A stretch of DNA of 64,000 bases from Sorghum bicolor (GCF_000003195.3 NC_012870.2:38407491-38471490); one strand, 5' to 3'; positions 23,201-34,524 are shown, numbered from the stretch's first letter. Made by a program: numbers and translations. The notes: a model not told the origin generated them from the letters alone.

Positions 23201-24449
23201 GAGTACTGTGCTCTCGGGTGCCGCGAACCTGGTCAAATTTGGGGAGAGCTTGATTTGGGTTGACATATGCAAGATTTAGTTCTACATATGTCGGGTGGTT
23301 AGGAACTCCAGCTGGATTGCTAAGCGATTCGAATCGTCGTTGCTCCCCGATTGGGAGACTCAATTCCTTCGACCCTCATCGTAGTTAAATATGCAACTAA
23401 GTGATAAAATGAGAAAAGGGAAAATGTCTCATGAGGTTCGGATCCCAATTCCCGGACTCATAGCGACATGNNNNNNNNNNNNNNNNNNNNNNNNNNNNNN
23501 NNNNNNNNNNNNNNNNNNNNNNNNNNNNNNNNNNNNNNNNNNNNNNNNNNNNNNNNNNNNNNNNNNNNNNCAAGAAGAAAAAGAAAAAAAAAAAAAGAAG
23601 AAAAAGGGAAAAGAAGGGATTTTTGGTTTGTTGTCGCTACTGAGCCTGGTACAGCTATGACATCAGATAATAATATTTATGATAGGACTAGGAACTCACG
23701 GATTCGTCTGTGGGGAACAACCAGTTAGACTATCGTCGAATTCCTCTGCCTCTGCGAGGGAGGAATTCGGAGTAAAACTTGAAAATAAGGATGCACTACT
23801 AGTAAGCTTTTACGCAAAACACTTTGGCTCCTTGCTCAGCCACCCCTTGTCTACCCTAAGCCTGCATCCCTAAATTCTCCTCTTTTCCCGTCGGATAAGT
23901 CTTGTTGAGTACTCCCGTACTCAGGGTTTCAATACCCCTGTTGCAGGTGAAGCACAGGAGCCGACTTGTTTCGGACCCTGTTGTGTGACCGTCGTCGAGG
24001 TTGACGACGAAGAAGAGTGAGCGTGACCCATGGGCAGGGTCTGTAATTTATTCTGTCTATATTAAAGTTTCAGTTGCTCCGCTGGACCAGGCTTGTAATA
24101 ACACTCTACTATTTGGAAGAACTCCTTTTGTAAATTAAGTTATGTAATACTTCCGCTGTTTCACTCTGAAATATTATTTTGGTCTGTGTTGTTGAGTTAC
24201 TGCTTTATCTTCGCAACGAATGATCCTGGTGTTAAGGTGGCCACTTGCTATCCTATAAGGGCGAGAAGAAACAGTTCTCGTTGTTTGACCATTACCAGTG
24301 GTCAGGACGAGCCAGCTTGGTACGCCACGGGTAGCAGTGGAATGAGCGTCCAGCATGCTCATCGGACTTCTAAAGTGGGAGGACTCCCGACATCACTTAG
24401 GACAATGGCAGGTGTCGGTGGGCCCAAACACTTAGGAGGTTCTGCCACA
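20231..24449 (+). repeat. 5' LTR of element E (4,219 bp including a gap)
   Basis: It starts TGTAACATCCC and ends CTGCCACA. It opens with an 8-bp perfect hairpin (GTAACATC/GATGTTAC, 20232-20250). Other landmarks are a 14-bp stem hairpin at 20696-20742, a GC-rich island at about 21001-21830 that may be the transcribed leader, a CGATTCGAATCG palindrome (23325-23336), a TGAGTAC/GTACTCA hairpin (23906-23923) and an acceptor-like CTGTTGCAG ending at 23946. Compared with the 3' LTR it has an extra stretch at 23471-23660 (gap plus purine repeat) and lacks 12 bp near 24396. Confidence 0.95.
23471..23570. other. 100-N assembly gap next to an A/G-rich microsatellite
   Basis: Exactly 100 N, followed by a purine tract at 23571-23618. 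The equivalent place in the other LTR (33713) has neither gap nor tract, so the gap probably marks a length-variable or misassembled simple repeat. Confidence 0.95.
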
Positions 24450-24451
24450 GC

Positions 24452-24463
24452 TGGTATCAGAGC
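24452..24463 (+). promoter_or_regulatory. Primer-binding site of element E (initiator tRNA-Met)
   Basis: TGGTATCAGAGC starts two bases after the LTR end. It is the standard complement of the plant initiator tRNA-Met 3' end used by chromoviruses. Confidence 0.92.
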
Positions 24464-24821
24464 ATTCGTTGCTAAGATGACTGCTGAACCTTTTGAAAAA
24501 CTTCAAAAATTCGTTTGGAACTAATACTATGAACCTGCCTATTTTGAGTCCAAGTGCTTAGTCCTAACCTACCCCTGTCTATAGGCTTTCTTAGAATTTT
24601 TGAAGTGGTATGGAGGAGCAACATAAAGTATTGCCCTATGTTGTAAAAGTTTAAAGTAATAATGTTACGAATTGTTAGTAGGAATCGTAAGTTCGTGCAT
24701 GCATCATGATGTATTAACTGGTTAAGTTCCTTCCTCCTTGTTGGGTTGGGTGAATAGAATCAATCCTATTCTTGCTAACCTTTAAGGTCTCTCTTACTAA
24801 TCTAAACTTACCCTCTACAGG
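24464..24821 (+). promoter_or_regulatory. Leader of element E with candidate splice donor and acceptor
   Basis: A strong donor-like GTAAGT lies at 24687-24692. TACTAAT (24795-24801), a branch-site-like string, and the acceptor CTCTACAG ending at 24820 lie just before the ATG at 24822. An intron 24687-24820 would place the ORF1 start at the front of the next exon. This is inferred from sequence only. Confidence 0.5.
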
Positions 24822-25526
24822 ATGGCTCGTCAGAAGCAGACCCCGCGTAAGCGGACCGGTCCAAAAGGAGTTCCCCGACATCAGCTAGCTCCACGCAGTG
24901 ATCAAGCCAGTAGTAGCCGTTCACCGCCTCAGCAGGAGGTGGACAGGTTGTCCGCCGAGTTGACTGAGGTGATGAGAGAGAGAATGTATAATGTTATGGA
25001 GATTGGCAAACTTAAAGCTCAACTGGCCAAAGAAAAACAAGCTACGGAAAATTGTGAAGCTATGTTGTCCCGGATGGTGGAGGAGCGGAATGCAGCCATT
25101 GCCCGAGAGGAAGAAGCTAGGAGCACCCATAGGCATGAGCTAACTAGGATGAACGCAAAGTTGGGCAAGGCAAAGTATCTTAAGGATTTGTATGTGAAGA
25201 TGGCGGCCACGGTCACCGCACAACGGGATGTCGCGTGGCAACGAGAGGACCAGCTCCAGCTGGAGAAACTGGAGCTGGCACATCACTTGGATACAGTCAA
25301 TGACTTGGCTATGCAGTATCGTGATATTGCATTTGATCTGTATCATCAACTCCATCCACCTCCCGGCGAAGGAGAAATGGATACGGATGGCGAGTTAGCA
25401 GATGATGGAGAACCCGATCCAGGCCTCAGTGATGAAGAGGAGTCCGACCCCGATGACCACAACCCAGGGGGTAATCCAGATGATGGCAATGACAACCCGG
25501 GCTACAGTTCTGGCCACACCGATTAG
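24822..25526 (+). CDS. Element E extra ORF (ORF1): histone-H3-tail-like N-terminus, coiled coil, acidic tail
   Basis: An intact 234-residue protein. Its start follows an acceptor-like CAG plus one G, in good initiation context (GGATGGC). After removal of Met, residues 1-22 match the histone H3 tail: A1, R2, K4, Q5, T6, R8, K9, T11, G12 and K14 are identical, and after a one-residue insertion P, R, Q, L and A match H3 P16, R17, Q19, L20 and A21. Residues about 37-150 are Leu/Glu/Lys/Arg-rich heptads, probably a long coiled coil. The last 50 residues are Asp/Glu/Pro-rich. No enzyme motif is present. It sits between primer site and gag, separate from the gag frame. I know no family name for it. 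A role in chromatin interaction or gag assembly is inference. Confidence 0.85.
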   Translation: MARQKQTPRKRTGPKGVPRHQLAPRSDQASSSRSPPQQEVDRLSAELTEVMRERMYNVMEIGKLKAQLAKEKQATENCEAMLSRMVEERNAAIAREEEARSTHRHELTRMNAKLGKAKYLKDLYVKMAATVTAQRDVAWQREDQLQLEKLELAHHLDTVNDLAMQYRDIAFDLYHQLHPPPGEGEMDTDGELADDGEPDPGLSDEEESDPDDHNPGGNPDDGNDNPGYSSGHTD

Positions 25527-25739
25527 TTCGGTGAAACCGAGGGCAACGTCGTTGTAGGGGTCTTAGCTTGCCGTAGTGGGGTTCGGGTTTGTCATATAAG
25601 TTTTCTTTTGGTTTGAGAAGTTGAACCTGTTTACTCTGGGTGTGTCGAACTAATGTTTAATAAGTGAATGAAAGAATGTAAGATATGTTCTGTGTTATGA
25701 ATCTTACGTGGTAACAGGTATCTACGATTCTTATAACAG
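25527..25739 (+). other. Spacer between ORF1 and gag of element E, ending in a splice acceptor
   Basis: Non-coding. It contains a donor-like GTAAGA at 25678 and ends TTATAACAG, directly followed by the gag ATG at 25740. The acceptor-ATG arrangement repeats that of ORF1. Confidence 0.45.
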
Positions 25740-28700
25740 ATGCCGATGCGTACTCGCGGATCTGATGGAGCTGGAACATCTCAGGGAGGGGATGATATAC
25801 CCAACCCTCCACCTGCTCCACCTTCTTTGGCTGACGCCATTGCTGTCTTGTTAAGTGCCACAACTGACAATGCTCGCTTGCTGCGCGAGCTAGCACAGCG
25901 TCAACCACACCCTGCTCCAAACTTCAGGGCATCGCGCAACGGGGACGGAGAGGCTCGGTATGTGGACTTTACCGAGACCAGGCCCCCGGTGTTCACTAAG
26001 GCCGATGAGCCTTTAGAAGCGGACGACTGGCTCCGAACCATGGAGCATAAGTTCAGTTTGATTCAGTGATCAGAAACTCAGAAACCCTTATTTGCAGCTC
26101 AGCAGCTTCGGGGAGCTGCAGGTGCCTGGTGGGAGAACTTTTTAGCTATTCAAGCTCCCGGACACCAAGTTACCTGGACTGAATTTAGGGACGCGTTTCG
26201 CGCCCACTACATCCCCGAAGGGCTCATGGCCATGAAGGCCGAAGAGTTTCTCGCCTTGCAGCAAGGCGATAAGAGTGTTATGGAATACGTGGCAAGGTTT
26301 AATCATCTCTCTCAATATGCCACGGATCATGTGAACACTGACAGAAAGAAGAAAGCCTGTTTCATGCGTGGTCTAAATACTAAACTTCAGACCATGATGA
26401 CCACTTGCCAAAATGCTACTTTCTATGAGGCGGTAAATATTGCCATCGCCTCTGAGGAAAAGAATAGGAAACATAAGGAAGCCAAGAAGAAGGCTGCTTC
26501 CTCTTCTTTCTCTGGTCGCGGTCAAAAGCGCCAGAGGATCATTTGTCATCCACAGGGCCACGGACGTTTCCAAACGCCGTTACCTTATCGTGGTCCTTTC
26601 TCCCCTCCACAGTACAGACCCGGGCAGCAGGTATACTCTCGACCTACTGCCATCGCTTTTGCACCACGCCAGCCGAACGCCCCGGGTGTTCGCCCTATTG
26701 CTCCGCCCAGCCACAATTACCCTTGCTTCAATTGTGGTAAGCCTGGGCATTTCTCTAAAGAGTGCCCTTTTCCCCGCCAAACCAACCCTACCTTTCCAAG
26801 GCCACCTATGGGCCAACCCCAGCCGAGTCAGTTCAGAACTGGGGTTCAAAAAGGGCAACAGGTACAGAAAGGTAGACCGGTAAAGAAGACAGGGCAAGTC
26901 TTCCATACTGAAGTGGAGACAATTCCAGAGGGTGAACCAGTGATGATGGGTACGTTTCCTGTTGCGAAACATCCTGCTTTAATGCTCTTCGATTCTGGTG
27001 CATCTCATACCTTCATTAATCGCACCTTTGTGTTAAAGCATGGCATACCCATTGGGGAAACACAAGATCATTTTTATATACAGTCGCCAGGAGAACGGCT
27101 GATGTCTAAAGAAATGGTTCACCAAGTACCCATCGAATTTGGTGGGCACAATTTTCCTACTAGCATGATTGTTCTTAAGGACCAAGAAATTGATGTCATC
27201 TTAGGCATGAACTGGATGGCGCAACGAGGGGTTGTGCTAGACACTTTGCACCGAACTATTAAAATCCCATTTCCCAATGAGAATTCCTACTTGCTAATCC
27301 AATTAGTTACTCCCAAACGGACAATTGGGCAAGTTCATGCCGCTAATGTGTCTGAAGTTAAAGATATCCCGGTAGTTCGAGATTTCCCGGATGTATTTCC
27401 TGAAGACTTACCAGGTCTGCCTCCGGACCGGAATGTACAATTCAGTATAGAATTGAAACCAGGAACGGCCCCAATATCTCGAAGGGCCTACAGAATGGCA
27501 CCGAAAGAGCTGGCCGAATTAAAAGCCCAATTACAAGAGTTGTTGCAAAAGGGTTTTATTCAGCCCAGTTCTTCTCCATGGGGTTGCCCAGCCTTGTTTG
27601 TGAAGAAGAAAGATCAGACATTAAGGCTGTGTGTCGACTATCGTCCTCTAAATGAGGTGACGATTAAGAACAAGTACCCTTTGCCCCGCATTGACTTATT
27701 GTTTGACCAGCTAGCTGGGGCCAAAGTGTTCTCAAAAATTGATTTGAGATCAGGGTACCACCAAATTAAAATTAGGCCGGAAGATGTACCCAAGACAGCT
27801 TTTACAACCCGTTATGGGCTGTATGAATACTTGGTGATGTCTTTTGGGTTGACTAACGCACCGGCCCATTTTATGTACCTGATGAACTCTGTCTTCATGC
27901 CAGAACTAGACAAATTTGTGGTCGTCTTCATCGATGACATCTTGATTTACTCCAAAACTAAGAAGGAACATGCTGAACACTTGAGAATCGTGCTGACCCG
28001 TCTCAGGGAGCATCAGCTATATGCCAAGTTCAGCAAATGTGAGTTCTGGCTGGACAAAGTCCATTTCCTGGGTCATGTATTATCAGCGGAAGGAGTCGCT
28101 GTAGACCCAGGCAAGGTAGAAGATGTGTTGAATTGGAAACCCCCGACTACGGTACATGAGGTCCGTAGTTTTCTGGGCATGGCGGGATATTACCGTCGTT
28201 TTATCCCGGACTTTTCCAGAGTCGCCAAACCAATTACAACCTTGCTCAAAAGTCAAACAAAATTTGTTTGGTCACCCCAATGTGAGCAAGCTTTTCAGAC
28301 TCTGAAAAGGTTGTTGACAACTGCACCTGTCTTAGCCCAGCCAGATATTGAAAAACCCTTTGATGTATATTGTGACGCATCAGGAATCGGGTTAGGCTGT
28401 GTGCTGATGCAGGAGGGTCGCGTAATTGCATATGCTTCCAGGCAACTCAAACCTCATGAAGAGAATTACCCGACCCATGATCTCGAACTAGCCGCCGTGG
28501 TACATGCATTGAAGATCTGGCGTCATTATTTGTTGGGAAACACATGTCATCTATATACAGATCACAAAAGCTTGAAGTATATCTTTACTCAAGCCGAGCT
28601 TAATATGCGCCAGCGAAGGTGGCTAGAACTAATTAAAGATTACGACCTTGAGGTGCATTATCACCCTGGCAAGGCAAATGTAGTAGCGGATGCCCTCAGT

Positions 28701-30272
28701 CGTAAGGCTCACTGTAATTGCTTAACAGTGACGCCTAGGGATATAACTTTGTGCCAAGAGCTAGAGAACTTGGGAATAGAAATGATTTCCCAAGGAAGCC
28801 TTTCCAATCTAAAGATCGATTTCAATCTCGAGGCTCAAATCATAAAGGCACAAAAAGAAAACAAAGGCATGAGACATCTTAAAGAGAAGATTTCTAATAG
28901 AGCACCCACAGACTTTAAGGTGGATGATGCGGGAGTAATCTGGTTTAAGAACCGGTTAGTGGTTCCAAAGGTACCTGAGCTACGTCAGCAAATCCTAGAT
29001 GAAGCTCATACCACGAGGTATTCCATTCATCCGGGAAGCAATAAGATGTATCAGGACCTGAAGCAAAGGTTTTGGTGGACAAAAATGAAGATAGAAATAG
29101 CTCGCTATGTGGCCCAGTGTGACACCTGCCGAAAGGTCAAAGCCATTCATCTCAAATCCGCTGGGGAGTTGCAACCTTTGCCTATCCCCGCATGGAAATG
29201 GGATGACATAAGTATGGATTTCATAGTAGGATTGCCCAAGACGGCCAAGGGCTTTGATTCCATTTGGGTCATAGTAGATCGTCTCACCAAAACAGCACAT
29301 TTTCTGCCGGTAAAGCTATTGTATCCTGCCTCCACCTATGCTAAGATTTATTTCGACCGTATTCTAAGTCTGCATGGGGTGCCAAAGACAATAGTGTCAG
29401 ATAGAGGCACACAATTTGTCTCCCAATTCTGGAAATGTTTACATGAGTCCCTGGGCACTAAGCTTTTATACAGCACAGCCTACCACCCTCAAACTGGTGG
29501 GCAAACTGAAAGGGTAAATCAAACCCTAGAAGATCTATTAAGATCCTGTGCCCTGAATTTTCCAGATAAGTGGGATGACTGCTTGCCTCTAGCAGAATTT
29601 TCCTACAATAATAGTTATCAAGAGAGTATCAAAATGGCTCCCTTTGAGGCACTGTATGGTCGCCGATGTCGAACTCCGTTACACTGGTCAGAACCTGGAG
29701 AAAGATGGTTCTTCGGAGTTGACTTAGTGAAAGAGACTGAGAACAAAGTGAAACAAATCCAAAATAACTTGAAAGTTGCTCAGTCCCGATAGAAAAGTTA
29801 CGCTGATAAAAAGCGTCGACCATTAAGGTTCACCAAGGGTGATCATGTGTATTTGAAAGTATCCCCAATGAAAGGAGTAAATCGTTTTGGTGTTAAAGGC
29901 AAGTTAGCGCCTCGTTACATTGGTCCATTTCCAATTATTGACCGATGTGGGCAGGTCGCTTACCGCCTTAAACTGCCCGAACGATTATCCGGGGTACATA
30001 ATGTGTTCCATGTGTCTCAACTGAAAAAGTGTCTTCGGGTACCAGATCGAGTTCAAGATATTGAAGATGTAAAGCTTGAACCAGATCTAACTTATTCGGA
30101 ATATCCTATCCGAGTACTGGATCAAAAAGCTAGAGTTACTCGAAGGACAACCACCAAATGGTATAAGGTACAATGGAGCCAGCACTCTGAGGAAGAAGCC
30201 ACCTGGGAATCTGAAGATTACTTGCTAGAGAATTTTCCTGAATTCCATGCTTCTCTTCAGGACAACATATGA
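25740..30272 (+). pseudogene. Element E gag-pol polyprotein with C-terminal chromodomain, two in-frame stops
   Basis: One frame of 1,511 codons with stops at 26067-26069 (TGA, in the capsid) and 29790-29792 (TAG, late in integrase). Gag has a capsid domain and a CCHC knuckle [14 protein letters not shown] (26724-26765). The protease active site FDSGASHTF has its Asp at 26991-26993. RT carries FIDD at 27927-27938. RNase H starts near 28360 ([16 protein letters not shown]). Integrase has its HHCC finger near 29010-29140 and keeps D, D and E ([23 protein letters not shown]). After the second stop, 29847-30272 encodes the basic GPF/Y-like region and a chromodomain (KWYKVQWSQHSEEEATWE). The domain order and chromodomain identify a chromovirus of the Tekay/Del group. 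A translated product would lack pol unless the stops are read through. Confidence 0.93.
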
Positions 30273-30463
30273 TAACCAGAGGATGTACTCTAGTGAAGAA
30301 ACAGAGTCGCCAAAGCCATGTACTTAATGTACATATATGCTTATAATGAAGTATTCTCCCCAACCCCTTGCCTTATGGAAAAGTTGAAGATGAAAGAGTT
30401 TTGACAAATTTCCTTTTCCATTACTTACCCTAAGGTTTTAAATCTCGGGGACGAGATTTCTTT

Positions 30464-30476
30464 AAGGGGGAAGGGC
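30464..30476 (+). promoter_or_regulatory. Polypurine tract of element E
   Basis: AAGGGGGAAGGGC directly precedes the 3' LTR TGTAACATC. It is preceded by AAATCTCGGGGACGAGATTT (30440-30459), an inverted repeat also found next to the tract of element F. Confidence 0.85.
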
Positions 30477-33400
30477 TGTAACATCCCTGATGTTACGGTT
30501 ACTAAAAACGGATCATGTCATCATAAGCATTGCAAACCATAATTGTTAAAGCACAGTAGTATGCATCAACTTAAAATAAGTTTACTTTGATTGCTTGAGC
30601 TTAGGGAAGTAGAGTGTGCTTCTGTGGTGTGTTGTTGCTTGTGTGGTTGCTAAAACCCTAGGGTAAAAGATTTCCGAGAAAATGGGGGGGGGAAAACCCT
30701 GATTTCTGGATCCTAGATTTGTCCCCTTTTGCTTAAGTCAAAAACTAAGCAAAATTTGAGGTTGAGTTCAAAAGCAAAGTTGTAGCTCTTGGCAAGATGT
30801 ACAACTTTGGTGTTTTGAGTTTTTGAAGTTTCAATACAAAATTCAAAGTAATTTTGAAAATACAGATTTCCAGAAAGTGTCCCCTTTTCCAACTTAAAAG
30901 CCCAATTCAAAATCCATTTGGAATTTTGAAAAGTGGTCAACATGAAAGTTGTAGAGCACAAAAAGTTGAGCAACTTTCATGTTGGGAGTTTTTCAAGTTG
31001 TTATACAAAATCAAAAGTAATTTTGGAAATTCTGTTTTGCCCCAATTCAAAAATTTGGAATTTCTTTGGTTTGAGTTTGATTTTCAAACTGTCTGGCAAA
31101 ATTAACCTATTTCCAGTGAGAATCAGCTTGGGACACCTAAATATGATTTGTAGCTTGCAAAATTTGGCACAACTTTTGTTTTGGTGGAAATTTGTCTTTA
31201 GTTCAAATTTTGGTCGGATTTCACAAAAAGACAAACTGAGTGGATGAGGCCGGCTACAGTGATCGGCAGGGGGGGTGCTCTGCCGCCGGGGCAGAGCCGC
31301 CTCCACGCGCGCCGCCACGCAGCTGGCCACGCAGCTGCTTGCTGCTGTGCTTCGCGTGGACGTCCTCATCCGCGAACCGCCTTCCGTTGTGGGGATAAAG
31401 CCCCGAGTGGCCAGAGTCCCCTCTTCCTTTTCTTGAACCCCGACGCCGACGAGCTCCCTGCGCCTCTCCAATTCGCCTCACTCGCTGCCGTTTCAAGCCA
31501 CCTGAGCACCCCAGCAGCTCCGCCGTGAGCCCCGCCACCGATTGCGCCCCCAAACACACGCTCTATCCTACCGTAGCTTCCACCCGAGCCGTTTCTCCCC
31601 CAACTCCGGCCGAGCGCCACCGCAAGCACGTCACCGTGGCCAGCTTCACCCCGCGCCTCCCCGCTGCTGTTTCTTGCTTCGTTGAAGTCACGGTGAGCTT
31701 CTGGTGCTGTTGCGCCGCTTACTTCACGCTCTACTCGCCTGAAGCGGCCGGCGTTGGCTCGGCCGCGACGGCCATCCGCCATGAGCGTGGACAGGGAGGG
31801 TAGGAGGGAGTAGAGGTGGTCTCGTGTGTCCTAGAGGTTGCGTGAGACGCTGGAGATGCTAACCCACCCCGCCGCGCAGGCCGGGAGCTCACCGGCGCGG
31901 AGCCGGAGCTCACCGGAGCGGTGGTGGGAGGTTGAAGACGCCTCTGACGGGCGGGACCCGCCCGTCAGTGGCCGCGTGAGAGAGAGCGCGCGCGGTCCGC
32001 GCGGGAGAGCACTCTCGGGCCGACTTGGGCCGGATCCCAGCGGGCCGCCAGCGTGGCACAGTGCCCTTTTCTTTTTCTTTTTGTTTAAAAGTGCTTAATG
32101 TTTGAATTTGAATGGTGAATTCTGTGCTGATCCAAAAATAATGAGAATTTTTGTATAAACTCTCTGAAATATGTAGGATCCAAGAAAAATACTAGGTTCT
32201 GCTTTCTAATAGTTTGCAAGGATACAAAAATTGGCCCTTTTAATTAGCAAATAAAACTTGTATGATTTTTAATAATTTATTTGTATGTTCAAAAATCACC
32301 AAAAATTGTGGGGAGCCTCTAAATATTATTCCCTGGCTCCACACAAAATTTGGTGGCATTTGGGTATTGTTAGATTAGAATACTAATAAACCCTTATTTA
32401 ATACTTAAATAATAATTCCAAAACCATTAATCAATAATTAATTAAGTTCTCATGATTAAGGTTGAATGATTTTGGGATTATGTGATGACCTGAGGTCATT
32501 GACCTTAATGACCTTTGGCATTTAATTATTGTTTGACCTTAATGCTTAATTATTGTCATTAGTAATTAATTAATAATTAATTAAGGTAAATAAGATTAAT
32601 AATTAGTTAATTCAGGTTAATTATGAATTAAAAGAGATTTTATTTTACAGATGCAACCTCTTGGGTAAAAACAATAGGTTATTAAACAACTTTATTTATT
32701 GATTATTCTATATTGCATTGGGAAGACAAATTGTACTTGATTTGGCCCTTCTTGCATAATTGTCAGACGCATATCATGAGCATTCATCATTTTGCGCATA
32801 GTGCACGTGACCGAAGGAGCGCCCGTTGAACCGAACCCCGAGGTCGGTGCTCCGTTCGAGGAAGTCGGATCCGAGACTTGGGAAGTCTCCGAGGGTCCCT
32901 CTCTGCCCTGCAACCAAGGCAAGCCCCGGATGCATTAACCCCTCCTTGGATGTTTTAAATCTTTTATCACTTATGAATTGAAAATGCTGCATTAGGTAGA
33001 TGAGAATTGGGTTAACCTACTTGCTGCATTTACTACCTTGATATCTGTTATCCTGTCCTTGACACCTGTTTATTTTAAAACTGCGTAGCGATGCTTAGCC
33101 CTGCTACTAGATAGGTTTTTAAACAGGAAAGTTTGAAGGGTTGTTGTGGGATACACTTATGATCAATGATGTTTTAATTTGAGACCGGTCGGTGGACTTG
33201 CTCTAAGAATGGAGTCTTAAAGTAGTGTCTCCGACTGTGTCGATTAAGGACCGGTCCGTTGATGGCCTGCTGGGTTGAGAATTTATAGTACTAGCCACTT
33301 GCCTTCGGTAAGCCCGGTCTTGTGATCCCTCGACGCGAACAGCTACTCGCGCACTGGGAGTGGAAAGATGGCGAGAGTAGTGTGTACCCACCTTACGGAT

Positions 33401-34524
33401 CTGAGATGACCGGAAAACATCTAGATCGGCTGTAGGATGGTGGAGTACTGTGCTCTCGGGTGCCGCGAACCTGGTCAAATTTGGGGAGAGCTTGATTTGG
33501 GTTGACATATGCAAGATTTAGTTCTACATATGTCGGGTGGTTAGGAACTCCAGCTGGATTGCTAAGCGATTCGAATCGTCGTTGCTCCCCGATTGGGAGA
33601 CTCAATTCCTTCGACCCTCATCGTAGTTAAATATGCAACTAAGTGATAAAATGAGAAAAGGGAAAATGTCTCATGAGGTTCGGATCCCAATTCCCGGACT
33701 CATAGCGACATGAAGCTATGACCATCGATAAATAATACTTTATGATAGGACTAGGAACTCACGGATTCGTCTGTGGGGAACAACCAGTTAGACTATCCTC
33801 GAATTCCTCTGCCTCTGCGAGGGAGGAATTCGGAGTAAAACTTGAAAATAAGGATGCACTACTAGTAAGCTTTTACGCAAAACACTTTGGCTCCTTGCTC
33901 AGCCACCCCTTGTCTACCCTAAGCCTGCATCCCTAAATTCTCCTCTTTTCCCGTCGGATAAGTCTTGTTGAGTACTCCCGTACTCAGGGTTTCAATACCC
34001 CTGTTGCAGGTGAAGCACAGGAGCCGACTTGTTTCGGACCCTGTTGTGTGACCGTCGTCGAGGTTGACGACGAAGAAGAGTGAGCGTGACCCATGGGCAG
34101 GGTCTGTAATTTATTCTGTCTATATTAAAGTTTCAGTTGCTCCGCTGGACCAGGCTTGTAATAACACTCTACTATTTGGAAGAACTCCTTTTGTAAATTA
34201 AGTTATGTAATACTTCCGCTGTTTCACTCTGAAATATTATTTTGGTCTGTGTTGTTGAGTTACTGCTTTATCTTCGCAACGAATGATCCTGGTGTTAAGG
34301 TGGCCACTTGCTATCCTGTAAGGGCGAGAAGAAACAGTTCTCGTTGTTTGACCATTACCAGTGGTCAGGACGAGCCAGCTTGGTACGCCACGGGTAGCAG
34401 TGGAATGAGCGTCCAGCATGCTCATCGGACTTCTAAAGTGGGAGGACTCCCGACATCACCGTCAGAGGTCCTTAGGACAATGGCAGGTGTCGGTGGGCCC
34501 AAACACTTAGGAGGTTCTGCCACA
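30477..34524 (+). repeat. 3' LTR of element E (4,048 bp)
   Basis: Nearly identical to the 5' LTR, with no gap, so it gives the complete LTR sequence. CGATTCGAATCG is at 33567-33578, the TGAGTAC/GTACTCA hairpin at 33969-33986 and the acceptor-like CAG at 34007-34009. The GC-rich island spans about 31243-32070. The same short ORFs appear in both LTRs only because the LTRs are copies. Confidence 0.95.

Larger units (their letters stand above)
20231..34524 (+). mobile_element. Element E: young full-length Tekay-type chromovirus
   Basis: The LTRs are 20231-24449 and 30477-34524, flanked by the perfect duplication ATTAC (20226-20230 and 34525-34529). The order is LTR, tRNA-iMet primer site (24452), extra ORF (24822-25526), gag-PR-RT-RH-INT-chromodomain (25740-30272), polypurine tract and LTR. 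By eye the LTRs differ at only about 15-20 positions over 4 kb plus a few indels. That implies a very recent insertion and makes E the youngest element here. Two in-frame stops in gag-pol suggest it cannot move by itself now. Confidence 0.96.

Noticed and set aside
20231..34524. Segmental duplication of about 4 kb
   Set aside because: The two copies are LTRs of one element: TG/CA ends, primer site, polypurine tract and ATTAC duplication.
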